11,094 nucleotides of DNA from CAISIP01 sp037968655 (GTDB lineage Bacteria; Pseudomonadota; Gammaproteobacteria; Burkholderiales; Burkholderiaceae_C). The position numbers were made by a program, and so were the translations under genes. The stretch lies in assembly GCA_037968655.1 (NCBI GenBank), contig JBBKVW010000256.1, positions 1 through 11,094 on the forward strand, given 5' to 3'. The notes beneath the pieces are model-generated. The model made no database searches and had not been told where the DNA came from. It saw only the letters and a list, made by a program, of their open reading frames with translations. Each line of letters opens with the position of its first letter. Within the stretch, counting starts at the first letter, position 1. This document shows, piece by piece, positions 1-6,480 of this stretch.

Positions 1-1332
1 CGGGTGATGCTGGCCGAACAGGGTGGCACCGCCGGCCTGGGCGGCACCTGCGTCAACGTCGGCTGCATCCCGAAGAAGCTGTACAGCTACGCGGCCCACT
101 ATGGCGAGTTGTTCGAGGAGTCGCGCGGCTTTGGCTGGGAAGGCGACGCGCCGCGATTCAACTGGGCCACGCTCAAGGCCAATCGGCGCACCGAGATCAG
201 CCGGCTCAACCTGGTCTATGCCAAATTGCTGCGCGACGCCGATGTGCAGGTGATTCACGCCCATGCGCAGCTGCTCGGGCCGCAGCAGGTACAGGTCGAT
301 GGACGCGCGATCAACGCCAAGAACATCCTGATCGCCACCGGCGGCACGCCCTTCGTGCCGGATATCGCAGGCAGGCAGCATGTATTGATCTCGGATGCGA
401 TGTTCGACCTGGAGCCATTTCCGCGCCGCCTGCTGGTCGTGGGCGGCGGCTATATCGCCAGCGAGTTTGCGTCGATCTTTCACGGCCTGGGCGCGCAGGT
501 CACCCAGATATACCGCGGCGCGCAGATCCTGCGCGGCTTTGACGATGATGTGCGCAACTTCATTGCCGCCGAGATGCGCAAGTCCGGCGTCGACCTGCGC
601 CTGAACTGCGATCTTGCATCGGTCGAACACACGCCACTGGGCCATACCGTGCAATTGAGTGGCAGCGGCGCGGCCGCGGACAAAGCGCCGCTCACGGTTG
701 ATGCGATCCTGATGGCGACTGGCCGCGTTCCCAATGTGCATGGCCTGGGACTGGAAACCGTCGGTGTCCGGCAAGGCAAGAACGGTGCGATATCGGTTGG
801 CACGCAGTACCAGACTTCGGTGCCAACGATCTATGCCGTGGGCGACGTCACCGACCGCGTTCAGTTGACGCCGGTGGCCCTGGGTGAGGCCATGGTGGTG
901 GTCGACCACCTGTTCGGGCCGGCGGCCGGCAAGGCAGCGCGCAGCATGGCCTACCAGTACATTCCCACGGCCGTGTTCACCCATCCGAATATCGGGACCG
1001 TCGGTTATTCGGAGGCAGACGCGCGAAGCCAGTTCGGTGCGGTGACCATCTATCGCAGCGAGTTCAAGGCGCTCAAACACACGCTGAGCGGCAGCAGCGA
1101 ACGTACGCTGATGAAGCTGGTGGTCGAAGACGCGACGGACCGCGTGGTCGGCCTGCACATGGTGGGGCCTGATGCGGGCGAGATCGTGCAGGGCTTTGCG
1201 GTGGCGATGAAAGCGGGTGCAACCAAGGCGGTGTTCGACAGCACGATCGGCATCCACCCGACGGTGGCCGAGGAGTTTGTCACCATGCGCGAGCCGGTGG
1301 CTGCGTCTTCTGCGGTGCCAGCAGCTACTTGA
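1..1332 (+). CDS. gor: Glutathione reductase, N-terminus cut off by the window edge
   Basis: Cytoplasmic FAD flavoenzyme that uses NADPH to reduce glutathione disulfide, keeping the thiol pool reduced. The reading frame is open from base 1, giving 443 visible residues. The redox-active disulfide lies in GGTCVNVGCIPKK (Cys17 and Cys22 of the visible part; Cys42/Cys47 in E. coli Gor), so about 25 residues with the first FAD-binding glycine motif are missing. The NADPH domain has GGGYIASEFA, followed by Arg172 and Arg178 in the spacing of the two arginines that select the NADPH 2'-phosphate in Gor; this separates it from NAD-dependent lipoamide dehydrogenases. MATGRVPN and YAVGDVTD are the second FAD contacts. 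The C-terminal HPTVAEE carries the His419/Glu424 acid-base pair. The gene ends 36 bp from the convergent cupin gene. An ATG at base 7 is internal and not a credible start. Family assignment is firm; true start and promoter are outside the window. Confidence 0.95.
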   Translation, partial: RVMLAEQGGTAGLGGTCVNVGCIPKKLYSYAAHYGELFEESRGFGWEGDAPRFNWATLKANRRTEISRLNLVYAKLLRDADVQVIHAHAQLLGPQQVQVDGRAINAKNILIATGGTPFVPDIAGRQHVLISDAMFDLEPFPRRLLVVGGGYIASEFASIFHGLGAQVTQIYRGAQILRGFDDDVRNFIAAEMRKSGVDLRLNCDLASVEHTPLGHTVQLSGSGAAADKAPLTVDAILMATGRVPNVHGLGLETVGVRQGKNGAISVGTQYQTSVPTIYAVGDVTDRVQLTPVALGEAMVVVDHLFGPAAGKAARSMAYQYIPTAVFTHPNIGTVGYSEADARSQFGAVTIYRSEFKALKHTLSGSSERTLMKLVVEDATDRVVGLHMVGPDAGEIVQGFAVAMKAGATKAVFDSTIGIHPTVAEEFVTMREPVAASSAVPAAT

Positions 1333-1368
1333 TCGCTTGCGCTATTGCGGCCGACTGCCGCCCAGGCT

Positions 1369-2484
1369 TCAGATCGCCAGCTGCGCCGGCAGCGTGACTT
1401 CCAGCAGCGTCAGGTCGGCGCTCGCGTCGCGCAGGAAGTAGGGCATGCGGTCCGGCACGGTGATGCTGTCGTCGGCCGCCAGCAGCTGGCAACTGCCGTC
1501 AATGTCGATCGATACCGTGCCCGACAACACGAAGTAGAAGCAGAACTCGCTCGCGTGGGTCTGGCTGTGTTCGAGCGCGGCGCCGGCGCGCCGGACAACC
1601 CGCACACCGGCCAGCCCACCGGTTGCGGTGCCAATGCCGGTTTCCTGGGCCTCGAAGCCGGCCACGCGCCACGGCGCCCATGCCGCGTTTTGGGCGATGT
1701 GGAACACAAACTGCTGGCCGCCGAAATCACGTCCCGGCTGCAGCGCCACATTGGGCAGGTCCATGCTGCGATCGGCCATCGTGATGTGCTCGGCCGGGGT
1801 GCAGATCTCGACCACCTCGGCGCCAGCCGAACTCTCCAGCACCCGATGGCGGATGCGTGGCGGCTGCAGCACACAGTCGCCCGCCTGCATCAGCAAGGCG
1901 TCGCCCTGGCCTTCGTAGGCGACGCGGACCCAGCCCTTGCGGCAGAAGATGGCCTGAAACCGGACCTGGTGGAAATGCACATAGTCGGGCACGATGCCGC
2001 CGTCCAGGATGCGGATATGCGAGGCGATGAAGGCGCCGCCCAGGCGATCAGGTATCAGGTCGCGGTAGTGCATGCCGGCGCGGCCCAGGCCCCAGGCAGC
2101 GGCGTCGGCGCCACGGGTCAACACCAGGCGTTGCTGTGTCGCCGGTTCGCGCAGCGGCGGTTCGGCGGCCACGCAATGCACGCGCAGGCCGTTGGGCGCG
2201 CGCAATGGCGACGCGCCCATTTCCTGCGCGGCGTCGCACAGCAGATAGATGTCGCTGGCGCCGCCCTGGGCGCCCTGCACCAGGCGCAGGCTCAGGCCGT
2301 GGCCGCTGATCATGGCGGTATGGGGTTGGTCGGCCGGAAATATCGCATCGACCGCAAAGCCCAGGCGCTGCTGGAAGAAGGCCAGCATCGGGTCGAGTTG
2401 CGCGCAGGCGACCAGCACCTGGGCCGAACGCACGCCGGCGCGTTGCAGTGCCAGCTGGTCGGGGGAAGCGGGTAGTGGATCCAT
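1369..2484 (-). CDS. VOC/glyoxalase-like domain fused to two cupin domains, function unknown
   Basis: 371 residues. Residues about 18-85 look like one glyoxalase/VOC module (LDPMLAFFQQRLGF is the typical helix and turn). Residues about 150-235 form a first cupin: His170 and His172 give HxH and His213 lies in the second cupin motif, but the usual metal-ligand Glu position is Gln177. Residues about 292-366 form a second cupin with FVLSGTVSIDIDG; its HxH is altered (His306, His310) and the Glu position appears to be Cys315. The motif CTPAEHITMADRSMDLP after cupin 1 resembles bicupin proteins I recall beside catabolic genes. Possible roles are a non-heme metal dioxygenase or isomerase on a small organic substrate, or ligand sensing; the substrate cannot be read from the sequence. 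The chosen ATG is the first in frame that includes the VOC part; no strong Shine-Dalgarno is seen. Divergent from argE across about 106 bp. Domain calls are confident, function is not. Confidence 0.8.
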   Translation of the reverse strand: MDPLPASPDQLALQRAGVRSAQVLVACAQLDPMLAFFQQRLGFAVDAIFPADQPHTAMISGHGLSLRLVQGAQGGASDIYLLCDAAQEMGASPLRAPNGLRVHCVAAEPPLREPATQQRLVLTRGADAAAWGLGRAGMHYRDLIPDRLGGAFIASHIRILDGGIVPDYVHFHQVRFQAIFCRKGWVRVAYEGQGDALLMQAGDCVLQPPRIRHRVLESSAGAEVVEICTPAEHITMADRSMDLPNVALQPGRDFGGQQFVFHIAQNAAWAPWRVAGFEAQETGIGTATGGLAGVRVVRRAGAALEHSQTHASEFCFYFVLSGTVSIDIDGSCQLLAADDSITVPDRMPYFLRDASADLTLLEVTLPAQLAI

Positions 2485-2590
2485 GGATCGGCGGCGGATG
2501 GTGGGCAGGGCATCAGCATAGCGACGAAATGCCGCGTTCGGTCAGCGTTCAAATGCGCCATGGCGTCGCAATCGCCGCTACGATGTGCGC

Positions 2591-3769
2591 ATGACCGATC
2601 AAACCCCCAGCTCCGAAACGCTCGACTGCCTGCGCCAGTTGATCGCCTTCGACACCACCAGCCGCAATTCCAACCTGGCCCTGATCGACTGGGCCGAGGC
2701 GCATCTGGCCCGCCATGGCGCTGTGCTGCGGCGCAGCTACAACGCCGAGCGCACCAAGGCCAACCTGTTCGCCAGCTTTGGCGAAGGGCCGGGCGGTGTG
2801 GTGCTGTCCGGCCACAGCGACGTGGTGCCGGTGGACGGGCAGGCCTGGAGCAGCGACCCGTTCAAGGCCGAAGTCCGCGACGGGCAGCTGTATGGCCGGG
2901 GCGCCTGCGACATGAAAGGCTTCATCGGCGTGGTGCTGGCCAAGGCAGCGCAGTTTGCGCAGGCGTCGTTGCGCTCGCCGATCCATGTGGCGCTGAGCTA
3001 CGACGAGGAGGTCGGCTGCCTCGGCATTGCCCCGCTGTTGCGCGACCTGGCCGATGCAGGCATCCGGCCCGATGGCTGCATCGTCGGCGAGCCGACCAGC
3101 ATGCGGATGGTCACGGCGCACAAGGGCAGCCGGATCTACCGATGCTGCGTCAAGGGGCATGCGGCGCATTCCTCGCTGACGCCATCGGGTGTCAACGCGA
3201 TCGAATACGCGGCGCGGGTGATCAGCTTCATCCAGGACCTGTCCTGGCGCGAAGAGGAACAAGGCGCGCGGGTCGAGGGGCTGGACGTGCCGTTTTCGAC
3301 CATCTCGACCAACGTCATCTCCGGTGGAACAGGGCGCAACATCATCCCGGCGCAGTGCGAGTTCTTTTTTGACTACCGCTATGTGCCTGGCGCCGCGCCC
3401 GAGGCATTCATCGACCAGATCCAGGCCTATGTCGATGCGCAAGTGGCGCCACGCATGCGGCGCCACCACCCTGATGCCGGCATCGTGCTCGAACGCATTG
3501 GCGACGTGCCGGGGCTCGATGCTGTCGAGCAGAACAGCATGGCGCAATTGGCGCAGTCGCTGCTGCGCACGCCGGGATCGGCCAAGGTGTCGTATGGCAC
3601 CGAGGCCGGCTTCTTCCAGCGCGCCGGCATACCCAGCATCGTCTGCGGGCCAGGCAGTATCGAGCAGGCGCACAAGCCGGACGAGTTCGTGAGCCTGGCG
3701 CAGTTGCACCAGTGCGAGCAATTCGTTGATAGTCTGGTGCAGCGCCTGACGGAAAAGCTGCCGGCCTGA
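2591..3769 (+). CDS. argE: Acetylornithine deacetylase (M20A metallopeptidase family)
   Basis: Hydrolyses N2-acetylornithine to ornithine and acetate in linear arginine biosynthesis, in the cytoplasm, with a dinuclear zinc or cobalt site. 392 residues, normal for ArgE. Expected M20 ligands are present: His75 in SGHSDVVPVDGQ, bridging Asp107 in YGRGACDMKGF, the catalytic Glu139 and ligand Glu140 in DEEVGC, Glu167 in VGEPTSM, and His361 in AHKPDEF. The dimerization (lid) domain is about residues 180-290, with KGHAAHSS and GTGRNIIPAQCEFFFDYR. An in-frame GTG lies two codons upstream at 2585, but ATG 2591 is the more natural start; neither has a clear Shine-Dalgarno. Burkholderiales commonly carry several ArgE-like paralogues and also ArgJ, so a role on another N-acyl amino acid is possible. 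No arginine gene lies beside it. Ends at a hairpin shared with the convergent SDR gene. Confidence 0.88.
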   Translation: MTDQTPSSETLDCLRQLIAFDTTSRNSNLALIDWAEAHLARHGAVLRRSYNAERTKANLFASFGEGPGGVVLSGHSDVVPVDGQAWSSDPFKAEVRDGQLYGRGACDMKGFIGVVLAKAAQFAQASLRSPIHVALSYDEEVGCLGIAPLLRDLADAGIRPDGCIVGEPTSMRMVTAHKGSRIYRCCVKGHAAHSSLTPSGVNAIEYAARVISFIQDLSWREEEQGARVEGLDVPFSTISTNVISGGTGRNIIPAQCEFFFDYRYVPGAAPEAFIDQIQAYVDAQVAPRMRRHHPDAGIVLERIGDVPGLDAVEQNSMAQLAQSLLRTPGSAKVSYGTEAGFFQRAGIPSIVCGPGSIEQAHKPDEFVSLAQLHQCEQFVDSLVQRLTEKLPA

Positions 3770-3825
3770 GAGCCGCTACCGGGCACGCACTATTGCCACT
3801 GCTGGCTGAGTCAACAGCGCTTGAT

Positions 3826-3852
3826 GCGGTCGCACTGTAGCAATGCGACCGC
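3826..3852. terminator. Perfect 9-bp hairpin between convergent genes
   Basis: GCGGTCGCA (3826-3834) and TGCGACCGC (3844-3852) are exact reverse complements around a 9-nt loop. The hairpin lies 57 bp past the argE stop and 10 bp past the SDR stop on the other strand. No T-run follows on either strand, so it is not a canonical intrinsic terminator. It may act as a bidirectional pause or 3'-end stabilising structure. Confidence 0.4.
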
Positions 3853-3862
3853 CACCCTCTCG

Positions 3863-4660
3863 CTACATCGTTCCCGGATAGGCCCCGCCGTCGGCCAGGA
3901 TGTTCTGTCCGGTGACGTAGCCCGCGTGCGCGCTGCACAGAAAGGCGCAGATGGCGCCGAACTCGGCCGCAGTGCCGAAGCGCTGGGCCGGAATTGCCTT
4001 GGCCCGCGCGTCGAGCAGGGTCTCGATCGGCTTGCCGGTTTTCTTGGCCGCACCCTGCATGGTGGTGCGCAGGCGGTCGGTGTCGAAGGCGCCGGGCAGC
4101 AAGTTGTTGATCGTGACATTGGCGCCTGCAATGCTGCTGCGCGCCACGCCGGCGACGAAGCCGGTCAGGCCGCTGCGTGCGCCATTGCTCAGCCCCAGGA
4201 TGTCGATCGGTGCCTTGACCGCGCCCGAGGTGATGTTGACGATGCGGCCGAACTTGCGCGCCACCATGCCGTCCACGGTGGCCTTGATCAGCGCGATTGG
4301 CGTCAGCATGTTGGCGTCCAGCGCCTTGATCCAGGCCTCGCGTTCCCAGTCGCGGAAGTCGCCCGGTGGCGGGCCGCCGGCATTGGTCACGACGATGTCG
4401 AAATCGGTGCCCGGTCCGCCCTTGGCGCCAAAAACCGCCGCGCGGCCTTCTTCTGTCGTGATGTCGCAGGCTACTGCCAGCACCGTGCCGGCTCCGGGAA
4501 TGGCGCGCAACTGCGTGGCCGCAGCCTGCAGTGCTTCGTCGCCCCGCGCGTTGATCAGCACATTGACGCCGTCTGCCGCCAGCGCCTGCGCGCAACCCAG
4601 GCCCAGGCCCTTGCTGGCGCCGCAGACCAATGCCCATTTACCCTTGATTCCGAGATCCAT
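3863..4660 (-). CDS. Short-chain dehydrogenase/reductase-like protein lacking the YxxxK active site
   Basis: 265 residues, a classical-length SDR resembling 3-oxoacyl-ACP reductase. The Rossmann nucleotide motif is CGASKGLGLG (residues 13-22), slightly off the usual TGxxxGxG. NAGG (93-96), Asn117 and the catalytic-type Ser145 (NITSG) are present, as is the C-terminal GQNILADGGAYPG. At the canonical spacing of 13 residues after Ser145, where the catalytic Tyr is expected, there is Ser158, and the Lys position is Arg162 (LGLSNGARSGL). This matches, from memory, the NCBI conserved-domain group of FabG-like SDRs (BKR_like_SDR_like) described as lacking a perfect NAD motif and catalytic tetrad. 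It may therefore bind a nucleotide without normal SDR chemistry, or use other residues. The start is fixed by a strong AAGGAG six bases upstream; the frame stays open to 4906, but the extra part is not SDR-like. Divergent from amn. Confidence 0.88.
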   Translation of the reverse strand: MDLGIKGKWALVCGASKGLGLGCAQALAADGVNVLINARGDEALQAAATQLRAIPGAGTVLAVACDITTEEGRAAVFGAKGGPGTDFDIVVTNAGGPPPGDFRDWEREAWIKALDANMLTPIALIKATVDGMVARKFGRIVNITSGAVKAPIDILGLSNGARSGLTGFVAGVARSSIAGANVTINNLLPGAFDTDRLRTTMQGAAKKTGKPIETLLDARAKAIPAQRFGTAAEFGAICAFLCSAHAGYVTGQNILADGGAYPGTM

Positions 4661-4666
4661 TGTTTG

Positions 4667-4672
4667 CTCCTT
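4667..4672 (-). promoter_or_regulatory. Shine-Dalgarno that sets the SDR start
   Basis: On the minus strand AAGGAG is followed by six bases (CAAACA) and then ATG at 4660. It rules out the upstream in-frame starts reaching to 4906. Confidence 0.85.
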
Positions 4673-4683
4673 GTTTGAATGCA

Positions 4684-4701
4684 CGACCGACGGCTCGGTC
4701 G
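4684..4701. promoter_or_regulatory. Inverted repeat CGACCGA-n4-TCGGTCG, candidate operator
   Basis: A perfect 7+7 bp palindrome with a 4-bp centre (CGGC), starting 24 bp upstream of the SDR start codon, in the divergent SDR/amn intergenic region. Size and symmetry fit a site for a dimeric repressor such as a TetR-type protein, but no such regulator is encoded in the window. It could instead form an RNA hairpin in the SDR leader. Confidence 0.4.
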
Positions 4702-4735
4702 CGTTGGCGTTGCTTGATGGCCATACGACGCATCT

Positions 4736-4748
4736 GCTCGGACCGAGC
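4736..4748. promoter_or_regulatory. Second inverted repeat GCTCGG-a-CCGAGC, candidate operator
   Basis: A perfect 6+6 bp palindrome about 35 bp further from the SDR start. Its GCTCGG half-site also occurs in the first repeat (GCTCGGTC at 4693-4700), which suggests, without proving, two sites for one factor in the divergent promoter region between SDR and amn. Confidence 0.35.
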
Positions 4749-4887
4749 GACCCAAGTCCTACCGTGTGGCAGTGCCTTGCGCGCCGACACCAGGAAGGCG
4801 CAACTGTCAAACTGCCCGCCGCGAAGAGTCCGCCCCAGTCGCACGATAACAGCCTGGCGAAGGCCCGCCTTTGTGGACAATAGCGCC

Positions 4888-6381
4888 ATGACCTATCTCC
4901 CCCCACCCATGTCCACGACGCGCCATACCGACGCTGCCAGCGCGCTGGCCCAGGTGCGCCGGATCTACGACAGCTCGGTGGCCCATCTGCGCAAGGCGAT
5001 GCAGCGCTACGTGGCAGGCGAGGATCTTCCCGGCAAGGCGCGTGCCTTCTATCCCTATGTGCGAATCCAGACCCATACCGTGGCGCGCGTCATGCGCGAC
5101 GACATTGCACGCCTGAGCTATGGCTTCGTGGCCGGCCCGGGGCGCTATGAGACCACCCTGACCCGGCCCGACCTTTTTGGTACCTATTACCTGGAGCAGT
5201 TTGCGCTGCTGTTGCGCAACCATGAGGTCGAGCTCGAAGTGGGCACAAGCAACCAGCCGATTCCGGTGCATTTCTCGTTTGCCGAGAACGACCATGTCGA
5301 GGGCAGCCTGAGCCCGCAGCGGCGCCAGCTGCTGCGCGACGCGTTCGACCTGCCCGACCTGGCCGCGATGGACGACTGCATTCCCAACGGCACCTTCGAG
5401 CCGCGGCCGGGCGACCCGCACCCGCTGGCGCTGTTCACCGCGCCGCGCGTCGACTACTCGCTGCACCGGCTGCGCCACTACACCGGCACCGCACCTCAGC
5501 ATTTCCAGAACTTCGTGCTGTTCACCAACTACCAGTTCTACATCGACGAGTTCGTGCGCATGGGGCGCGCCGCGATGCAGGATCCGAGCAGCGAATACAT
5601 CGCCTTCGTCGAGCCCGGCAACATGGTCACACGCCGGATCGGCCTGGCGTCCGAGGAGGGCGACGAGTTCGGCGCCGAGCCGCTGCGCCTGCCGCAGATG
5701 CCGGGCTACCACCTGCTGCGCAAGGACAGCTGCGGCATCACGATGATCAACATTGGTGTCGGTCCGGCCAATGCCAAGAACATCACCGACCATGTGGCCG
5801 TGCTGCGGCCCTATGCCTGGATCATGCTGGGCCATTGCGCCGGCCTGCGCACCACGCAGCAGCTGGGCGACTATGTGCTGGCGCACGGCTATGTGCGCGA
5901 AGACCATGTGCTGGACGAGGAGCTGCCGCTGTGGGTGCCGATTCCGGCGCTGGCCGAAATCCAGGTCGCGATCCAGACCGCAGTGGCCGACGTGACCAAA
6001 ATCCAGGGCCCGGAGCTCAAGCGCATCATGCGAACCGGCACCGTGGCCAGCACCGACAACCGCAACTGGGAACTGCTGCCCGACAACGGCCCGCAGCGCC
6101 GTTTCAGCCAGAGCCGCGCGGTTGCGCTGGATATGGAAAGCGCCACCATCGCCGCCAATGGATTCCGTTTTCGCGTGCCCTATGGCACCTTGCTGTGCGT
6201 CAGCGACAAGCCGCTGCACGGCGAGATCAAGCTGCCCGGCATGGCTGATCATTTCTACCGCGAACGCGTCGACCAGCACTTGCGCATCGGCATTCGCGCG
6301 GTCGAGTTGCTGCGCGAGCAGGGCATCGACCAGTTGCACAGTCGCAAGCTGCGCAGCTTCGCCGAGGTCGCCTTTCAGTGA
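4888..6381 (+). CDS. amn: AMP nucleosidase
   Basis: Hydrolyses the N-glycosidic bond of AMP to adenine and ribose 5-phosphate, helping control the adenylate pool; the E. coli enzyme is activated by MgATP and inhibited by phosphate. 497 residues, close to the family length of about 480-490. The N-terminal AMP-nucleosidase-specific domain covers about residues 15-200 (RAFYPYVRIQTHT, GPGRYETTLTRPDLFGTYY, VPVHFSFAENDHVEG). The C-terminal nucleoside-phosphorylase-like catalytic domain covers about 210-485: SCGITMINIGVGPANAKNITDH, ALDMESATIAANG (Met416, Glu417) and VSDKPLHGEIK with Asp440, equivalent to the catalytic Asp of the PNP fold. The frame is open upstream to 4660, but the SDR starts divergently there and homology begins after 4888. 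ATG 4909 is an alternative start; neither has a strong Shine-Dalgarno. Convergent with the GMC gene. Confidence 0.94.
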   Translation: MTYLPPPMSTTRHTDAASALAQVRRIYDSSVAHLRKAMQRYVAGEDLPGKARAFYPYVRIQTHTVARVMRDDIARLSYGFVAGPGRYETTLTRPDLFGTYYLEQFALLLRNHEVELEVGTSNQPIPVHFSFAENDHVEGSLSPQRRQLLRDAFDLPDLAAMDDCIPNGTFEPRPGDPHPLALFTAPRVDYSLHRLRHYTGTAPQHFQNFVLFTNYQFYIDEFVRMGRAAMQDPSSEYIAFVEPGNMVTRRIGLASEEGDEFGAEPLRLPQMPGYHLLRKDSCGITMINIGVGPANAKNITDHVAVLRPYAWIMLGHCAGLRTTQQLGDYVLAHGYVREDHVLDEELPLWVPIPALAEIQVAIQTAVADVTKIQGPELKRIMRTGTVASTDNRNWELLPDNGPQRRFSQSRAVALDMESATIAANGFRFRVPYGTLLCVSDKPLHGEIKLPGMADHFYRERVDQHLRIGIRAVELLREQGIDQLHSRKLRSFAEVAFQ

Positions 6382-6383
6382 GT

Positions 6384-6479
6384 CTGGCGTAGCAGGCGCC
6401 GCATTCGCACGCGCTGCTGCAGGTCGATGGTCTGTGCAAGCGATTCGGCGCCGGCAAGACGACGATCCGCTAGCGCCAG
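6384..6479. repeat. Imperfect inverted repeat bracketing the amn/GMC convergent gap
   Basis: CTGGCGTAGC at 6384-6393 pairs with GCTAGCGCCAG at 6469-6479 with one bulged base (reverse complement CTGGCGCTAGC). The arms lie 2 bp after the amn stop and 1 bp before the GMC stop, and enclose the ABC ATPase relic. It could pair in a transcript from either gene, or be chance in GC-rich DNA. The loop of about 75 nt argues against a simple terminator. Confidence 0.35.
6414..6473 (+). pseudogene. Relic of an ABC-transporter ATPase N-terminus with an internal deletion
   Basis: The frame reads LLQVDGLCKRFGAGKTTIR and then TAG. LLQVDGLCKRFG matches the first strand of many ABC ATPases, and GAGKTT is the end of the Walker A motif (usually GPNGAGKTT). 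In intact proteins the two blocks are about 20-30 residues apart; here they are joined directly, in frame, at GGCGCCGGC, as a deletion between similar GGC-rich codons would give. TTIR resembles GAGKTTTIRML of ABC-2-type exporter ATPases. No start codon or ribosome site is seen, the frame is closed upstream at 6390, and no permease lies nearby. It cannot be functional as an ATPase. The stretch is short, so coincidence is possible, but two correctly ordered motifs in one frame make it unlikely. Confidence 0.6.
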
Positions 6480-6480
6480 G

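Noticed and set aside
1347..1361. GCGGC-n5-GCCGC hairpin between gor and the cupin gene as a terminator
   Set aside because: Only 5 bp of stem and no T-run; expected by chance in GC-rich DNA.
1345..2475. 376-codon plus-strand frame opposite the VOC-cupin gene
   Set aside because: The minus strand encodes clear cupin motifs; this translation is low in hydrophobic core patterns and matches nothing known.
2549..3721. 390-codon open frame antisense to argE
   Set aside because: Same GC-bias artefact; the sense strand carries all M20 catalytic residues, and the antisense product has no recognisable domain.
3408..4637. 409-codon minus-strand frame overlapping argE and the SDR gene
   Set aside because: It is out of frame with the SDR, and its Arg/Gly/Gln-rich translation carries no motif.
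4807..6339. 510-codon open frame antisense to amn
   Set aside because: It mirrors a strongly conserved gene in a high-GC genome, where antisense frames stay open by codon bias. The translation is rich in His, Gln, Ala and Arg with no family motifs.
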